Notes under the pieces: model-generated
What the model was told of the DNA's origin: nothing
Database searches by the model: none
Seen by the model: only the letters and a program-made list of their open reading frames with translations
In this document: piece by piece, positions 59,037-64,000 of the stretch
Layout of the letters: each line of letters begins with the position of its first letter
Numbering within the stretch: position 1 is the first letter of the stretch
Translations under genes and position numbers: made by a program
Origin: Georgfuchsia sp049276455
GTDB lineage: Bacteria > Pseudomonadota > Gammaproteobacteria > Burkholderiales > Rhodocyclaceae
Reading direction: 5' to 3'
Length of the DNA: 64,000 nt
Assembly (NCBI GenBank): GCA_049276455.1
Contig: JBASWL010000021.1
Coordinates: forward strand, 186,001 to 250,000

Positions 59037-60158
59037 ATGGCTGATTTCGCGTCATTTGCAGTAACTGAATCCAATTCGCGCGGTCGTCTTATTGATGAGA
59101 CAGGGCCTGTTGCACGTTCCGAGTTTCAGCGCGACCGCGATCGTGTCATCCACTCCACCGCATTCCGGCGGCTTGAGTACAAGACGCAAGTATTCGTCAA
59201 TCACGAAGGCGACCTGTTCCGCACGCGACTCACGCACTCGATCGAAGTCGGTCAGATTTCTCGCACCATTGCCCGCGCGCTGCATGTCAACGACGATCTC
59301 GTGGAGGCTATCGCGCTGGCGCACGATCTTGGCCATACGCCCTTCGGCCATGCCGGTCAGGATGCACTCAACGAATGCATGCGCGAATACGGCGGCTTTG
59401 AACACAATCTGCAATCGCTGCGCATCGTCGATTTACTTGAAGAACGCTACGGCGCCTTCGATGGCCTCAACTTGATGCACGAAACGCGCGAAGGGATACT
59501 CAAGCACTGCTCGCTCAAGAATGCGCAGGAACTCGATGAACTTGGCCTGCGATTCATAGAAAAACGTCGGCCCTCCATTGAGGCGCAGATTTGCAATCTC
59601 GCCGATGAGATCGCCTACAACAATCATGACATCGATGATGGTATTCGTAGCGGCCTGCTCTCGTTGGAACAGTTGCGGGAAGTTGGGCTTTTCGCGCGCC
59701 ACACCGTAGCTGCGATAGCGGAATTCCCTGCGCTAACAGACCGCCGTCTGGTGCACGAAACAATCCGACGTATGATCAATGCCCAAGTGACCGATTTGCT
59801 CGCCGAATCAAATCAGCGCATCGCAACATCAGGCATTTGCTCTCTGGACGATGTTCATGCGGCACCCGCTCTGGTGCAGTTCAGCGTCGTCATGCATGCG
59901 GAAAACCAGCAACTGAAGGCATTTCTGCGCGACCACCTGTATCATCACTATCAAGTGTTGCGCATGACTACCAAGGCCCGCCGCATTATTTCGGACCTGT
60001 TCACTGCCTTTATGTCCGACCCGCGTCTATTACCACCCCAGTATCAGCACATGGCAGAAATTGACAAGCCACGTGCAATTGCTGATTACGTGGCTGGGAT
60101 GACCGACCGTTACGCCATGAAGGAACACCGACGCCTGTTCGCTGTTGGCGAGGTCTGA
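59037..60158 (+). CDS. dgt: dGTPase-like HD-domain triphosphohydrolase
   Basis: This 373-aa protein is a deoxyguanosinetriphosphate triphosphohydrolase-like protein. HD motif residues lie in RTRLTHSIEVGQISRTIARA and AHDLGHTPFGHAGQDALNEC, with RLEYKTQVFVNHEGD, QICNLADEIAYNNHDIDDGI and a C-terminal helical part. Members hydrolyse dNTPs to nucleosides and triphosphate. It lies 10 bp after aroB and closes the pil-aro transcription unit before a terminator. Confidence 0.92.
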   Translation: MADFASFAVTESNSRGRLIDETGPVARSEFQRDRDRVIHSTAFRRLEYKTQVFVNHEGDLFRTRLTHSIEVGQISRTIARALHVNDDLVEAIALAHDLGHTPFGHAGQDALNECMREYGGFEHNLQSLRIVDLLEERYGAFDGLNLMHETREGILKHCSLKNAQELDELGLRFIEKRRPSIEAQICNLADEIAYNNHDIDDGIRSGLLSLEQLREVGLFARHTVAAIAEFPALTDRRLVHETIRRMINAQVTDLLAESNQRIATSGICSLDDVHAAPALVQFSVVMHAENQQLKAFLRDHLYHHYQVLRMTTKARRIISDLFTAFMSDPRLLPPQYQHMAEIDKPRAIADYVAGMTDRYAMKEHRRLFAVGEV

Positions 60159-60252
60159 GCCAGATCTGAACCGGTGCTTGCTGCGCCGCAACGTATTGAG
60201 TTCGTAGCCAATCAGCGGTATATTTAAACGCTAGTGCTACAAGTTTTTTTCC

Positions 60253-60286
60253 AAAGCCGGGGAGTCGTATGCCCCCGGCTTTTTTA
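60253..60286 (+). terminator. Intrinsic terminator after dgt
   Basis: AAAGCCGGGG (60253-60262) and CCCCGGCTTTTTT form a stem around an 11-nt loop, with a run of T at its end, about 95 bp after the dgt stop and 57 bp before gltB. Confidence 0.88.
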
Positions 60287-60342
60287 CCGGTTTCGCCGCT
60301 TTATCGTCGCGTAGCCTCCCAGCATTCTAGGAAAGTGAAAAG

Positions 60343-64000
<3,658 letters not shown>

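Overview
The window reads as a chromosomal segment of a free-living betaproteobacterium. Rhodocyclales or a neighbouring Sterolibacterium/Sulfuritalea-like group is my inference, from the Burkholderia-type porin, the betaproteobacterial S-adenosylhomocysteine (SAH) riboswitch in front of ahcY, the pilMNOPQ-aroKB-dgt-gltB order and the mix of aerobic and anaerobic redox genes. No rRNA, tRNA, CRISPR array, prophage or transposase gene was seen. Most of the sequence is dense, GC-rich housekeeping DNA. The stretch from about 9.2 to 16.4 kb looks visibly more AT-rich than its flanks.

Layout. 1-9.1 kb: glyQ (cut by the window edge), feoAB behind a Fur-like box, an MFS transporter, a FadL-type outer-membrane channel, an SAH riboswitch with ahcY-metF, and yebC. 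9.2-16.1 kb: an accessory redox-signalling cluster made of an FNR-type box, a histidine kinase with two heme-attachment-like motifs in its periplasmic sensor, a sigma-54 activator, and a leftward group encoding two receiver proteins (one fused to a duplicated membrane module), a nine-heme membrane-anchored cytochrome c and a cytochrome b. Two sigma-54-type promoters precede the receiver genes. 16.4-21 kb: pyruvate:ferredoxin oxidoreductase and a dihydroorotate-dehydrogenase-like partner. 21-24 kb: ruvCAB and a glutathione S-transferase remnant. 24-35 kb: acetate-type symporter (actP with a DUF4212 subunit), a MITE-like repeat, a Nudix hydrolase, a DEDDh exonuclease with a CBS/DUF294 regulator, and a TctDE-like two-component system with an MHS-type transporter. 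34.8-35.6 kb: decayed metallophosphoesterase and Ser/Thr kinase-universal stress protein genes. 35.7-49.7 kb: porin with an upstream FNR box, peroxiredoxin, acyP-metG, mrp, dcd, an amino-acid decarboxylase, folA-thyA, a leucyl aminopeptidase, a PilZ-like orphan, a broken lysA, lptM and cyaY. 49.7-64 kb: mrcA, the type IV pilus operon pilMNOPQ, aroKB, dgt and the 5' two thirds or more of gltB.

How the genes fit together. The cluster at 9.2-16.1 kb is the best candidate for a little-described system. A c-heme-bearing kinase could sense periplasmic redox state and signal to a sigma-54 activator, and the matching promoters and quinol/cytochrome genes lie next to it. The neighbouring PFOR gives the cell a low-potential, oxygen-sensitive carbon route, and two perfect FNR-type boxes in the window agree with a facultative lifestyle. 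Several gene remnants (lysA, kinase-USP, metallophosphoesterase, GST) and intergenic palindromic repeats show that this chromosome is being eroded at gene borders.
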